Numbered from the stretch's first letter, positions 33,501 to 45,235 are shown. The stretch: DNA of 64,000 bases from Vesta saturnalis (GCA_036346205.1 JARFJB010000653.1:1-64000), one strand, 5' to 3'. The notes: a model not told the origin generated them from the letters alone. Translations and numbers: made by a program.

Positions 33501-33887
33501 CAGATAGAAACAATCATTGTTTTGGTGTCTGCCAAAACAGAAATGATCCCTTATTTCATTGTTTATAGCATGCTACATCATCAAAAATCATTATTGAATT
33601 TTTCGTGAATCACTGGGGGATATAACGTCACTGTTATCACTGTATTCGAAATACCCAGTATTTCTTAAAGGTGAAAGTAAATTCCGTAGGTACTAGTATT
33701 TAGGTTGATATAGAGATTTGCAGTATACATAAGCATTTTCAAAACGTAAACCAGTTGGATGTTCTAATAAGGAAATCATAACATTTGGTTTTCCGCAACC
33801 TGATGGACCGACGATTATACCTCGTTTACCACCTCCTTTTAGTAGACCACTATGTTTTGAGTAGTGATTATTGCTAAGTGATGTCAT
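33501..33887 (-). pseudogene. Polinton packaging ATPase, N-terminal part
   Basis: ATG at 33887. Walker A region GIIVGPSGCGKP (the usual Ser/Thr after GK is Pro here), then ENAYVYCKSLYQPKY, an in-frame TAG, and after a frameshift the Walker B-like SIMIFDDVAC. After another shift come IRDHFCFGRHQN and DCFYL, ending at the LINE boundary. This is the FtsK/HerA-superfamily ATPase that packages DNA into Polinton virions. At least two shifts, two stops and the LINE insertion make it dead. Confidence 0.85.
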
Positions 33888-34723
33888 AATTGTTTATAGG
33901 TAATTCAAATACCTTCAATTTACTTGCAAAACAATTAAACAAGAAAGCAGGTAAATTGTAAATGTTTTTGTAATAAAAATATAAACACAAAAAATTATCA
34001 TACTTTTAAGGTAAATAAGTAGCTTTATTTCGGTGCTTTCAGTTAAATACATGTTAATAAATGTTAAATGACAATTTCTAAACCAATCAAATAAGGGTAA
34101 GCGTTTGAACAGGTTTTTATACCCAGCGGTTTGAATATTAATAATAAACGAAGATAATGATAACCTAACCAGTAAAAGGCTCTGTAGGCGCGAAATAACA
34201 TTTAGGATCGCTACAGTATGTACGAAAAATACGGCTCTATTAAACCCATGTGATTGTTAAAACTTTAACTTAAAAAAAATATAAAGCAAACATAAACCTT
34301 TTGTCTAAGGGGTGGACCCGAACAGGTATACATTGTTGCAATAACGATGAATTCATAGAGAACTAATAAAATATTTATTTAGGTATCATGGCTCGCGACA
34401 ATAAAACTGATTTGATAAATAAATATTAAATGACATTGAAATAACTATAACTCGAAAAGCTACAGAAAAATAAATAAATAAATAAATAAATAAAAAAAAT
34501 AAATAAATAAATAATAATTGAATCATTTGGTCGCTAATAAATACCAGCAAGTCCGGTGAGGGGCGCGGAACCAGGAATCGCGTATAGAGCAGTATAGTTG
34601 AAACGCGTGGTGTGATCGAAGGGCAGGTGAGAAAGAAAAAAAAATGTACATGTATTACATCAAATAAGGGTAAGCGTTTGAACAGGTTTTTATACCCAGC
34701 GGTTTGAATATTAATAATAAACT
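33888..34723. other. Non-coding stretch with a 64-bp direct repeat
   Basis: An identical 64-bp segment starting ATCAAATAAGGGTAAGCG occurs at 34086-34149 and 34659-34722, about 573 bp apart. An AAATAAAT tract lies at 34476-34514. No gene seen. The second copy directly abuts the RTE fragment. Confidence 0.6.
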
Positions 34724-35335
34724 GCAGATGGTACAATTGAGAGCGAGATTGGACGAAGGGTCAATGCTGGAAGGAAAGTGATTGGAAGTATGTGGACGAT
34801 AATGAGAAATGAAAGCATGAGCCTAGCTGCGAAACGAGCAGTCTATTATGACGTATTCGTCCCGTTAGTACTGTATGGATGTGAGACTTGGGTTTGTCAA
34901 AAAAAGCACGAAAGAAAAATAAATGCCGTGGGTATGAGATTTCTGAGAAGCGCATGTGGTAAAACGAGACGGGGCAAGATAAAAAATGAATGCATAATGA
35001 GGGAGTGTGGTGAGGAAGACTATGATGGATAGATATAAAAGTTGTACATTACGTTGGTTTGGTCACGTTGAGAGAATGAACAGCGCAAGATTAACGAAAC
35101 AAATGGGTGAGATTATGATAAAGGAAAGAAAGATAAGGAGTTTTAAAAACAAAGGGGCATGTCAGAGACTATGTATGAATATTGTGGAAGCTAGGAAGGT
35201 ATGCGGAGATAGGAAATCATGGAGAAAGATTGTGAATAAAAAATAAATAAGAGGCAGGGATTGTTTTGCCTACCCCGCAAGGGAATGGCGTGAAGGTTAA
35301 GTAGGTAAGTAAGTAATTCAGTATCTTGTGGAATC
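34724..35335 (+). mobile_element. RTE-type LINE 3' end
   Basis: Plus-strand end of an RTE-like element: broken ORF followed by a short 3' UTR ending in GGTAAGTAAGTAA, a short-repeat tail typical of RTE elements. 5'-truncated at about 34724. Confidence 0.75.
34727..35246 (+). pseudogene. RTE reverse transcriptase C-terminal fragment
   Basis: Plus strand: VLYGCETWVCQKKHERKINA, then after a one-base shift near 35010 LRWFGHVERMNSARLTKQM and ending at 35246. The ETW ... LRWFGHVxRM signature is diagnostic of the C-terminal region of RTE/BovB-like LINEs. The palm with its catalytic residues is missing. Confidence 0.85.
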
Positions 35336-35397
35336 AAACGGATGTCACCCATTGTAGTACTGAACTACAACTTGTATGGTGGTAATATATTATATAT

Positions 35398-35656
<259 letters not shown>

Positions 35657-35659
35657 GTA

Positions 35660-37740
35660 TGTATTTTCGGTAAGTCTTCTTCATTTTCGGTAAATATTGT
35701 TAGGTCATCGGCGTATGATGCTAGTACCAACTTCTCTTGTTTTGTCGTAACACATATTCCCAGAAAGCTATTTCCAAAACATTCTAGAAGCGGTTCCACA
35801 GCTAGGATGAAAAGTAATACGGAGTTGGGACATCCTTGCCTTATGCCATTTTGTATAGGTATGCTTTTGTTAATGTGTTTTTCACATTTACGTATGCTTT
35901 AGCATTTGTATACAACAGTTGTATGTTCTGGATAAAATTTTGACCTATTCCGAATAATTTGAGTATTTCAAAAAGATATCCTTGATTAACGTTATCAAAG
36001 GCTTTCCCTTGATCTAACGATATTATTGCCATCTGTCGATTTTCGTTATTAATATGATCAATCAAACTTCTGGTTAGGTGTAGGTTGTCGAATATTGATC
36101 TTCCTGGGATGCCACATGTTTGGTCCCGTTTCACTAAGTGTTTAATGACGTTTCAGTCTGTTGGCTAAAGCCTTAGTAAATATTTTATAGTCTACAGATA
36201 ACAGCGATATAGTTCTCCAGTTGTTTAGATCTTGTCGATTTCCTTTTTTGTGCACAAATGTAATGACAGACTTTCGCATATCTGCAGGTAGTTGTCCTTT
36301 TTTCTGTGCTTCTTTAATCATGTTTTTGAAGGGCTGCTTAAGTAATTCCCAAAACCTCATGTAGAACTCGGGCGTAAAACCGTCAATCCCAGGTGATTTT
36401 CCTTTATTTAATGAGAAGAGAGCCTTTGTGAGTTCTTCAACCGAAATTTCTTGTTCTAGATCATTTTTATTTTGTTGGTCTAAAGTAGGTAATTTTGGAA
36501 GATCGGGTCTTTGGAGATCTTGTTTCTTATATGTGTCCGTTAACTGTTTGTGTATATGCATGCGCAACTCTTCTGTTTCGTCTAGAATACGGTTTTCAAC
36601 TTGTAACGATGATATCGGTTCATGATAGAAGCTTCTTTTTATCATGTTTGCTTCTGGTCTATCTACATTGTAGAGTTGCTGGAAGTTTATGGATTTTAGC
36701 TTTTCATTTACTTCATTATTGAACATTATTTTCAGCTCACTTAGCGTAGTTTGGTCTTCTTCAAAATATTCTTTACTGTTAAGCTTTTTAGTAATGTTTT
36801 CAAGGACTCTCCTTTTTTCTTTTTGCGCTTGTAAAATAAATTGTATCGTTATATCTTTCGCTACCATTTTGATATTTTCCCAATGTAATATAGGGTCTTT
36901 CTGTGGTATTTTATTGTTCAGTTCAATGAAGGCTGTTACTATTTCAACGTAGTTGTGATTATCTAACAGCTGGTTTTTAAACCGCCAGTATGGTGCTTTA
37001 TATTCGTCGTGGTTCAAATCAAATGTGAATTCAAGAAGTATATGGTCTGAGAAGCTTGGTTTAACGTTTATGTTTGTAATATGTTTTATTAGCTTGTTGT
37101 TAGTGTAAAACCTGTCAAGTCGTGATGATGAGTTTCTTTCGTAATATGTGTGTCCGCTGTAGTATGGATGTTTTGTTCTGTAGATATCTTGGTAGCATTG
37201 CTTGTCTATTACATTCTGAAGGTAGCTACGTTTGGGAACCTATTTTTGGATTTGCGCCTGTCTAATTTTGAATTTAGTGTACAGTTAAAATCCCCTCCTA
37301 AAAAGGCGTTATCTTGTGTATTTTGTAAATACCCTTTTAAGGTCCGTAGAATATCTACCGGTAGGTATTGTTCGTGGGGAAGATAAATGTTAACGAAGAC
37401 TTACCTTTTCTTGTTTTTTTTTAATATCACTTTCTGCAAGTAGCCGTTGTATAGATTTTCGTGGCTGATTAGCTCAAAAAGTGTAGGTTTAAAGGCAATA
37501 ATAGTGCCATTGTAAGGTGTAGTAAAGGGATTTATGAGGAACGTATATTGTGATTTTAGTAAAGGAGTTGGATTTATGCTAATATTGGTTTCTTGTAAAA
37601 ACAGAATGTCTATGTAAGAGTGGGATTCAATAAAGGATAGCAGTGTGGTCCATTTTCGTAAACTTCGGATACTTTTAGTGTTTAAAGTCGTCACTGTGAA
37701 TGTAAATTTTTTTGATATTGCCCGCTCCGTTTCTGAATCA
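35660..37740 (-). pseudogene. Endonuclease-reverse transcriptase of the Tx1/L1-like LINE
   Basis: Starts in frame with the upstream ORF1: TLNTKSIRSLRKWTTLLSFI, DILFLQETNI, then TAA at 37401-37403. It continues as the endonuclease core (FLGGDFNCTLNSKLDR), shifts near 37215 and reaches the SDHILLEF and APYWRFKN segment. RT follows with KSPGIDGFTPEFY, RTISLLSVDYK, GRSIFDNLHL, SLDQGKAFDNV and finally YADDLTIF at 35703-35735. LDQxKAFD and GRSIxDN point to the Tx1/L1 side. Everything after YADD, including the thumb, is missing. Confidence 0.82.
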
Positions 37741-39042
37741 GTTGTTTGGCTTTTTCCATCAATTTCTATTTGCAATCGTCTCCCTATTCTTTTACAACGT
37801 TCTGCCAGTGGTCGGTGTTTAATTAATGAAACGTTTTCTGTTATAAGTTTTATTATCCCTTGTACATCCGTAGTAAAGGTCTTGGCTATTTCAATAGGGT
37901 TTTCTTTGCCTTTACACTCTGCCAAAAATTCTTTAAACTCATTGAACGTTAAAGGAAGTAAATTTTTTTCGTTTTGAAACACGTGGCGTACGCTGTTTAA
38001 AGCTTCCGGTGGATCTGGTTCTTGCGTCTTAGACGTTTTTCTGCTTTTTTTGGTGATCGGCGTAATTTTCTTAGGTGGTATCATTGTTTCAGTATCGCTG
38101 GTTAGTTCTTGACTTATATCTTCGTTGGAAGAAATTGGTGCCAGCCGTTTATCCCTCGGTACGCTATTGTTTGCGGGGCTGTTACATTTCCTGTGAACGA
38201 TTACTTCCGTTTGTATAGAATTTTGGTTAACAATTGGTTTTTCAATAGATGTGTCTGAATTTTGCGTTGTGTCCATATGTTCAGGTACATTTTGTGACGT
38301 AATACAGTCCTTTGATATGTGTCCAATTTTTTTGCATTTAAAACAACGTAATTCGTCAGTTGCTAAAAATAATCTATAATTCTCGTTGTCATATTTAATT
38401 AATAACGTTTCAGGGAAGGTTTCTTTATCGTTAAAAACTATAAAAAACTTGTCTGCGGAAGCTCATAACATGTTTATATTCAGATATATGTACTCCTGCT
38501 CCAATAAAGGTAACGGGAGAGACTACTTTTAAATTAAATGATTTTAGCGAATCTTTTATAACTTTATGCGGAATACATGGAAATACATTAGATAGTATTA
38601 TTCCTTTAGCAGGTGTTATTAATCGTCTCACCGGTACTGTTTGATTTCTAATGGTTACACTTTCATGTTTTGAAATAAAATTGTCAACAGTTAATTTTGA
38701 TGTTAAATAAATACATATTCGATTGTTTGATAGCCTTGTAGCGAATCGTACATTATTAGGTCCAATTAGTGAACCAATTGTAATGATATAATCGACAAGT
38801 TTGATGCCATCAATTGCATCTATAATAACGGCTTGTTCTTTTTTTGGAAAGACGTAATCTTTCTTTAATGCACTTGCGAATGTTGATGTCTGTGTTATTA
38901 AACCATTTGGTTCATCAGTGTTTGAGTTTACTTGTTCCTTGAGATCATTGTCTACGCTAATGTTATCAAAAGCGTTTACATTTGTAGTCATGTTATTGTC
39001 CCTGTTATCAGAGACAATCACAATACTTTTATTTGTTTCCAT
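37741..39042 (-). pseudogene. ORF1 (gag-like, CCHC zinc knuckle) of the Tx1/L1-like LINE
   Basis: ATG at 39042 (METNKSIVIVSDNRDNN). A middle domain with two RRM-like halves (IITIGSLIGPNNVRF; VTFIGAG) reaches about 38440, where a one-base shift occurs. Then comes the zinc knuckle CFKCKKIGHISKDC, a long polar linker and the run-in to the endonuclease with no stop between. Likely an RNA-binding gag-like protein. A shared frame with the endonuclease may be the family's normal single-ORF plan or the result of a lost stop. Confidence 0.72.
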
Positions 39043-39046
39043 TTTA

Positions 39047-39048
<2 letters not shown>

Positions 39049-39119
<71 letters not shown>
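39049..39119. repeat. TA microsatellite in the LINE 5' UTR
   Basis: About 35 TA units directly upstream of the ORF1 ATG. Confidence 0.97.
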
Positions 39120-39121
<2 letters not shown>

Positions 39122-39422
39122 TGCACGCCACAGATTAATACCCGCGCCTAATGCCAACATCGGCACCGGCTGGGTTTATTATCATTAAAGTTTAACAAAG
39201 CAATAGGTATTTCCACAATAAGTAATATTTATTAGAAAAGTAAAGTATGGTTAATTGTCTTTTAATCTTACCAATAAATTTTACTCTTATATTTACAACG
39301 AAACTAGAAATTTTCACTATTTAAATAATTTAACAAATAAATAAAACTCATAAGTAATAACTTATAAACTCAATTAAAACACACAGCTCTCTCAAAGTAC
39401 GTCCGCACTCTTCGAAAAATAC

Positions 39423-39423
<1 letters not shown>

Positions 39424-39497
<74 letters not shown>

Positions 39498-39550
39498 TGA
39501 GTGCGTGCGTGCGTGCGTGCGTGCGTGCGCGCGTGCGTGTGTGTGTGTGT
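39424..39550. repeat. Compound microsatellite GT / GTGC
   Basis: About 43 bp GT, about 75 bp GTGC units, then GT again. It borders the 5' end of the Tx1/L1-like LINE on the left and the TIR element on the right (20 bp apart). Confidence 0.97.
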
Positions 39551-39570
39551 AAAGCGGGGAGTTATGTAAT

Positions 39571-40972
39571 ACCCAATTTTTCAGAAAATGTCTTATCAAA
39601 ACTTTTTTACAGGTTTGAGTAGAGGAAAGTATGCCACTTTATGTCTTAAAAATAATTCCGCTTAAGTGAGAGCCATTTTTTTGTAAACGCTCTCTCTTCT
39701 AATGTAGATTGAAAATTTTCCATTACTCGGTGGGGCAGAACAGGTTGAATTCGCTCAATTTCTTGTGTAATGTATATTGGTAATTCCGGTAAGGTTTGTG
39801 GTCTTTTACTGTATACATTGTACTTTAGAAATCCCCAAAGGAAAAAATCACATGCTGAACGATCAGGGGATCTTTCGGGCCACAAAATGTCACCATGTTT
39901 GGAAATGAGACGGCCGGGGAGTAGTTCCCGTCACAAATGCTCTGATCATGTGTGTGTAGCGGTTTGCCTTAACAGTTCTGGTGTTTCCTCTATATACTTG
40001 AAAAAAATATGGCCCCATAATATCAGATGATAAAATAACACACCACACTGTAAGTTTCGGGCTATGCAATGGCTTTTGGTCTATCTCTCCTGGATTTTCG
40101 TCATTCCAGTAGTGACAATTCTGCGTGTTTACATATCCGCTTAAATGGAAATGTGCTTCATCTGACATAACCATGTGTTGAACAAAGTTTTCATCATATA
40201 CACGTCGCAATATTTCTTGGCTGAAAATCCTGCAAGCAAGCATATCACAATCTTTCAGCTCTTAGACGCCTTCAATTTTGGAAGGATGGAAGGATAAGTC
40301 TTTATGTAAAATTCGTCGCAAGGATGTGTGGCTAATGTTTAGTGCAGAATCATGTTTCACTGCAGAACGTAGTAGACCATGTGTTAATGCTAGTCCCACT
40401 CTATTAATGATTTCCGCCGTTCTTACAGACCTTATTGTCCCTTTATGCTGAAAGTTTAACGTGGAGCCAGTTTCTTCAAACTTTCTTACCCACTGTGTAA
40501 TTGTATGAGCGGGCGGCACACTTCCATGTCGTGGAACATTGAAATTACTACCAAACAATCAGTGTACCGAAGTCACACATTCACCATTTTTATAAAACGG
40601 TTTTACGCAAAATGCACGCTGAACGCCTGACCAATTCTCCATGTTTCTGTTTAAATGTCAGGAACTGTCAAACAATAATCAAGTCATGGAAACATTGACT
40701 TTTGGCAAAAGAAAATTTGGCCGCAAAGATGGGTATAAAGTAATATATCACAAACCCTACCGCAATCATAATCAAACAAGGAATTAAACGAGTTCAACCT
40801 GCCCTGCTCCGTCGAACAACCGAAAATTTTCAGTCTAAGTTGGAATAGCGTTTACAAAGACATGATTCCGATTTGAGAAGAATTATTTTTAAGACATAAA
40901 ATGGCATACTTTCCTCTACTCAAACCTGTAAAAAAACATTTGGAAACAAACATTTTCTGAAAAAAATAACCA
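39571..40972 (-). mobile_element. Tc1/mariner-type transposon with about 90-bp TIRs
   Basis: Left TIR 39571-39658 and right TIR 40881-40972 share TTTCAGAAAATGT and TTACAGGTTTGAGTAGAGG, with AGTATGCCA and ATGTCTTAAAAATAATTC after them. The transposase lies between on the minus strand. TA borders are plausible but not exactly fixed. Confidence 0.85.
39646..40600 (-). pseudogene. Tc1/mariner-type transposase with the second catalytic block deleted
   Basis: Minus strand: N-terminal HTH region FGSNFNVPRHGSVPPAHTIT and WVRKFEETGSTLNFQHKG. A frame change near 40260 is followed by HMVMSDEAHFHLSGYVN (first catalytic Asp) and LTVWCVILSSDIMGPYFF. Another break near 39890 precedes PERSPDRSACDFFLWGFLK (third-position Asp) and the stop at 39646. 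The QQDGA block carrying the second Asp is absent, apparently by a deletion of roughly 80 bp. Inactive. Confidence 0.82.
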
Positions 40973-41453
40973 ATTATTGGTAGTTTTAAGTAGCTCATTA
41001 GTATATTTTACTTCCTGCTTTAACCTGACACATAACTTTAACGGTCAACCTTTAATATTTACATTTAATTGATAATGGTTATGCATATATAGGTAGTATA
41101 GATGTTTACGTTTCATGGTGTGTTACTTTTAATATTGTAAAAATTGTTGTTAATTTTATAATTGTACTCCCCTGTTTTAGTGTTAAGGATGAATGTGATT
41201 AACTGGGTTCTTGTATGCACCTCACTTATAAGTGTGTATTTCAGTTTAGGTATGATGTTTTAAATCTCAATCGTTTTACTTTGAGTACCCTGATGAAGTA
41301 ACATTGAAGTTGCAAAATATTGGTTACATGACAAGAGGAAGTTTTCTATAACCTTTATTGCCTCAGTGACAGATGATTTGTTATTTATAAATAATCGGTA
41401 TTTTAACGTTATACTCGGTTGAAAAAAAGTTTCAAACAGATTACATATATGTA

Positions 41454-41460
<7 letters not shown>
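40973..41460. other. Stretch without recognised features
   Basis: Non-coding, AT-rich; nothing recognised. Confidence 0.5.

Positions 41461-41529
<69 letters not shown>
41461..41529. repeat. TA microsatellite
   Basis: About 34 TA units, followed at once by CAATGTGTCCCAAATTCG, which resembles the end of a Tc1/mariner-like TIR (TACAGGGTGTCCCAAA-type). Confidence 0.95.
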
Positions 41530-41534
<5 letters not shown>

Positions 41535-42127
41535 TGTCCCAAATTCGCTTCTCTATAAAGGGATCTCGGCTCCTGTTATACTTACGGCAAAGGTTAAATT
41601 GGAGAAGTATTAGAGGAAGCTTAGAGCATTCGATATCCGGTTTCTGATTTACGATCGGTCGATTGGTTTTGAAAATATCGGCGAAAAACCGAAAATGGCG
41701 AATTTCGTTTTTCGCCAGTAAATCTGAAATGGTTAATTTGACAGCTGTCACAATGTGAGATTATTCCGACAATTTTTTAAGACGAATAAGATGGCGTATA
41801 TGACATGTCACAATGGTCTTTCTTATAGCCGCCATATTGGATTCTTCGATTTTTGGAAAGCGCGCAATATTTCCAGTTTAGTGATGTCTCACAAGTGCAT
41901 AAAAGATTAGAGTTTCATCGAAATATCACACTTTCTAAAGTTAGGTCTTATTTATTATTATTAGTAGGACATGATTTATTTGTCACTAAAATTGGGTTTC
42001 ATTTTTTCCATATAAGGTGGCTCTGACTTTGACGTTAAATAATTCAAAGTAGTGTTTTCATAAGTAGTACGCTTTTCTGTCATTAAAATCATAAACGTGA
42101 CACACAAATTGTAAAAGCCTGTTGAAA

Positions 42128-43260
42128 ATGGCCGGTATTCCCTATTGAAATGAAGAAAAGTTTGACATGTTAGCGCTTCACTTACAGTCAAACAGAAACG
42201 CCGACATTACCTCAGCGAGGTATTTAGAGATGTACCCCGAACGACGCCAGCCTCATGAAACCCACTTCAGAAAAATTGTAATTAATTTTATTAACTATGG
42301 GGCCTTCGAACAACCTAAAAGCGCATACAATATTGATAATGAAAATCGTGACAGAAACATTTTACAAGCTGTCAACGAAAACCCCAGTGCATCGGTAAGA
42401 ACGGTAGAACGGGAAATTCGTGTGTCAAAATCAACGGTACAAAGAGTGTTAAAAAAGAATAACTACTATTCATACAAACCCACAATAGTTCAAGGACTTA
42501 AGGAAACTAATTTTCCAGGACGAATGCGCTTCTGCGAGTGGTATAATAGAATGTGTAATGAAAATCCCGATTTTGCTAATCATGTCTTGTGGTCTGATGA
42601 GAGTAGGTTTACGAATTGTGGAGTTTCTAATAAGCACAACATTCATCATTGGGCTGTAGAAAACCCTCACGAAGTGGCAGAGAGACGTCTACAGACCAGA
42701 GTTGGAAGTAACGTTTGGTGTGGGATTATTGGTAATTCAATCTTACCTATTTTAATTGGGCACCTATGTATTATAAATTATTAATCATTGCAGGAAATCG
42801 ACTTATAGGACCATGTTTGTTTGACTATAACTTAAACAGACAGAGGTACCTAGAGCTTTTGCGAAACCAGGTTGTGCCGGCTCTACGAGCTACTCTCACC
42901 GAAGATAAGTTCAGAAGAACCTGGTTTCAACAGGATGGATGTCTGGCACACAACTCCATTCAAGTCAGGAACTTCTTAAGGGAGCAGTTTAATGAAAGAA
43001 TTATTGCATTAAATGGTCCAATATCTTGGCCTCCTAGATCCCCTGACCTTTCGCCCTTGGATTTCTACCTCCGGGGTCACACAAAGAATGAGGTCTACGA
43101 GTTTGATCCTCTTGCGACCATAGAAATCCTGAGACAAAGAGTTTCGGATACATTTAGAAATAATGTTAACGGAAATACACTTGCTAGGGTTGTACGAAAA
43201 ACAGTCACCAATTGTCAAAAATGTCTCGATGTAAATGGACGTCATTTTTCAAATCTGTAA
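42128..43260 (+). pseudogene. DUF4817-type transposase, two exons
   Basis: Probable original ATG at 42128 (MAGIPY) is followed by TGA at codon 7; the next in-frame ATG is 42167. Exon 1 (to 42731): HTH region RYLEMYPERRQPHETHFRKI, SKSTVQRVLKKNNYYSYKP, HVLWSDESRFTNCGV (first catalytic Asp), GSNVWCGIIG. Exon 2 (42794-43260): NRLIGPCLFDYNLNRQRYLE, WFQQDGCLAHNS (second Asp), WPPRSPDLSPLDFYLRG (third Asp), stop at 43260. All three catalytic acidic positions are kept. If translation can start at 42167 the protein may still be near complete. Confidence 0.85.
42732..42793 (+). other. 62-bp GT-AG intron in the transposase
   Basis: Donor G|GTAATTC and acceptor TCATTGCAG|GA. Joining them keeps the frame (phase 1) and gives IIGNRLIGP, the expected family order. 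Read through, the segment adds a stop. Confidence 0.75.
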
Positions 43261-43829
43261 ATTAATTGTAATTGTAATTTTATTGTAGGTTGTTCAAAGG
43301 TTCTAGTATTAATTAAACTAATGACGATTTTTCGGGCTTTATTTTTAATACACTCATAGCTGGAAATTTGTCCCAAAACATCTGTCTTGTTGAAAGGTCG
43401 TTATTTAATTTCTTGTTTTATTGAAATTTCAAAGAATTTTATACATTATTTATTAATGTTATTTTGCGACAAATAAATCATGGCCTACTAATAATAAATA
43501 AGACCTAACTTTAGAAAGTGTGATATTTCAATGAAACTCTAATCTTTTATGCAGTTGTGAGACATCACTAAACTGGAAATATTGCGCTCTTTCAAAAAAT
43601 CGAAAAATTCAATATGACGGCAATAAGAAAAATGAAACTTGAGGCAGATTGTGGGATAACAAAAGATGATTGTGACATATATGATATATATGTGACCAGT
43701 GCTGTAGATTGTTATTGGTAGGACGTGTCTTATACTTGAGTGCACTGATGGCATGATTGTTAATGCCCAAGTGAATTTGTAAAAGAAAGAAGCAATATAA
43801 GTCTTACAGCAGTAACTGGGTTATTTCAG

Positions 43830-45235
43830 TACGGTTGTCGTGTTATTAGTAGCCCTAAAACTGATGCCCTGTTACCAACCTGCGTCGGAGCTGTGTATGA
43901 TTACCACAAACGGGTATCCAGCTATTGGCGGTGCGCGTTGATTACTCCCTACAGGTCAGTCGTAGTCGCCGCTGCCACCTTGAGGATTACATTTAAGGCC
44001 TTTCCATACTGAGACTTCTGACGAAGCCCATAACAGAATGGAACCCTAAGGCGCGTTGGGAAATCGATGTACAGTTCGTTGCGGTAGACCGTTTTCGTTT
44101 TTCTGCTTTTCCAACACCTTGCGCAGTCATTCGTCCAGCTTGCTGAAGTTCCTCATCGGTTGTGAACTCTTTTCCACACAAACACTCCTTCAGTTTAGGG
44201 AATAAGTGAAAATCACTTGGAGCCTAGTCTGGGCTGTGAGGAGGATGATTAGAGATTTCCCACTTAAAAAGTTGAATTTCCCGCTGTGTTCGTGCTGACG
44301 CATGAGGCCGGGCATTGTCGTAGATCAACAACACTTTTTCGGACAGCATTCCACGTCTTTTGTTTTGAATGGCGCGTCGAAGTTGGTGGAAAGTTTCACA
44401 GTAGGCTTCTGAGTTTACTGTTACCCCTCTAGACATGAACTCTCCACGGATTAAGCCCTTTCGGTCACAAAAAACTGTTGCCATAACTTTACGGGTGTTC
44501 AAATTTGGTTTTTCCTTCTTGGGTTTTGAGGGCGCATTCGCGTGATGCTACTCCATTGACTGGCGCTTGCTTTCAGGAGTCTTGTACGAAACCCAAGTTT
44601 CATCTCCCATAACAATGCGGTCAAGAAACCTGTCACCATCTGTGAGGTATACTGTCAAAAATTCAAGGGCTGCTTGCATGCGATTCGCCTTATGGGCGTC
44701 AGACAATGTCTTTGGCACCTACCGAGCGCACATTTCCTTGTAACCAAGGTGCTCTGTCACTACTTGATGTAAGAGCGATCGCGAAATTTGAGGAAAAGAT
44801 TAGTGTAACGTGCTTAAAGTGAAACGTCGGTTTTCCTGAATCTTTACTTCAACTCTTCCCTTCAATTCTTTCGTAACGTGTGATGGCCTCCCACTCCGAT
44901 CTTCACAATGAACGCTAGTCCTTCCTTGATTAAACATAATGCACCATTTCCTCATCGATGACTCGTTCATTGCATTATCACCATAAACATTCTTTATTTG
45001 CTTGTAAATTTCAATAGGCTTAACTTTTGGTGCATTCAGAAAACGAACACTCGCAGGATTTTCGATTGGAAACGCCATTTTGAATCTCTCTGAAAACAAG
45101 TAGCGCGACCGCACAGCAACGAGACGACTCGGCTCACACTGAACAGAAGGAAGGAGCTAGCGGCCACGCTTGCAGCCGAAGTGGTGGGGGTCTGCGCTTC
45201 GCGCGGTGCAAAGTAGTTCTTTACTTTCTGGACGA
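43830..45235 (-). mobile_element. mariner-family transposon (SETMAR-like), decayed
   Basis: Right end contains TTTACTTTCTGGACGACCGTA; left end TACGGTTGTCGTG is a weak inverted match at about 43833. The minus-strand transposase fills most of the interval. End positions are approximate. Confidence 0.6.
43993..45084 (-). pseudogene. mariner transposase, several frames
   Basis: Minus strand from about 45084 (MAFPIENPASVRFLNAPKVK): HTH part IKNVYGDNAMNESSMRKWC and EDRSGRPSHVTKELKGRV. Then, in other frames, VMGDETWVSYKTPESK (first Asp), LLIYDNARPHASARTQ (second Asp), SNHPPHSPD, stop, APSDFHLFPKLK (third Asp; DD34D spacing style) and the C-terminal CGKEFTTDEELQQAG. At least two frameshifts and a stop within the final Asp motif region. 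Typical animal mariner. Confidence 0.83.

Larger units (their letters stand above)
35657..39423 (-). mobile_element. Tx1/L1-like LINE between two GT/GTGC microsatellites
   Basis: Minus strand, 5' end at about 39423 and 3' end lost just after the RT catalytic box at 35657. Both flanks are the same kind of compound GT plus GTGC repeat. The first 25 bp contain GCGGACGTA (complement at 39398-39406), like the 5' motif of E1, E6 and E7. A TA repeat (39049-39119) lies in the 5' UTR. Confidence 0.75.
41816..43634 (+). mobile_element. DUF4817-type Tc1/mariner-like transposon with long TIRs
   Basis: Left TIR 41816-41984 and right TIR 43468-43634 are about 165 bp inverted copies with high identity (GCAATATTTCCAGTTTAGTG, GTCTTATTTATTATTA, ATGATTTATTTGTC). 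They enclose a plus-strand transposase with an intron. Similarity continues in part to about 41800 and 43680. Confidence 0.88.

Noticed and set aside
34086..34722. 64-bp direct repeats as LTRs or as the RTE target duplication
   Set aside because: They lack TG...CA ends and do not flank the RTE fragment on both sides.
41260..41751. 163-codon minus frame including Tyr-Ile repeats
   Set aside because: Driven by a TA microsatellite; flanking parts have no family motif.
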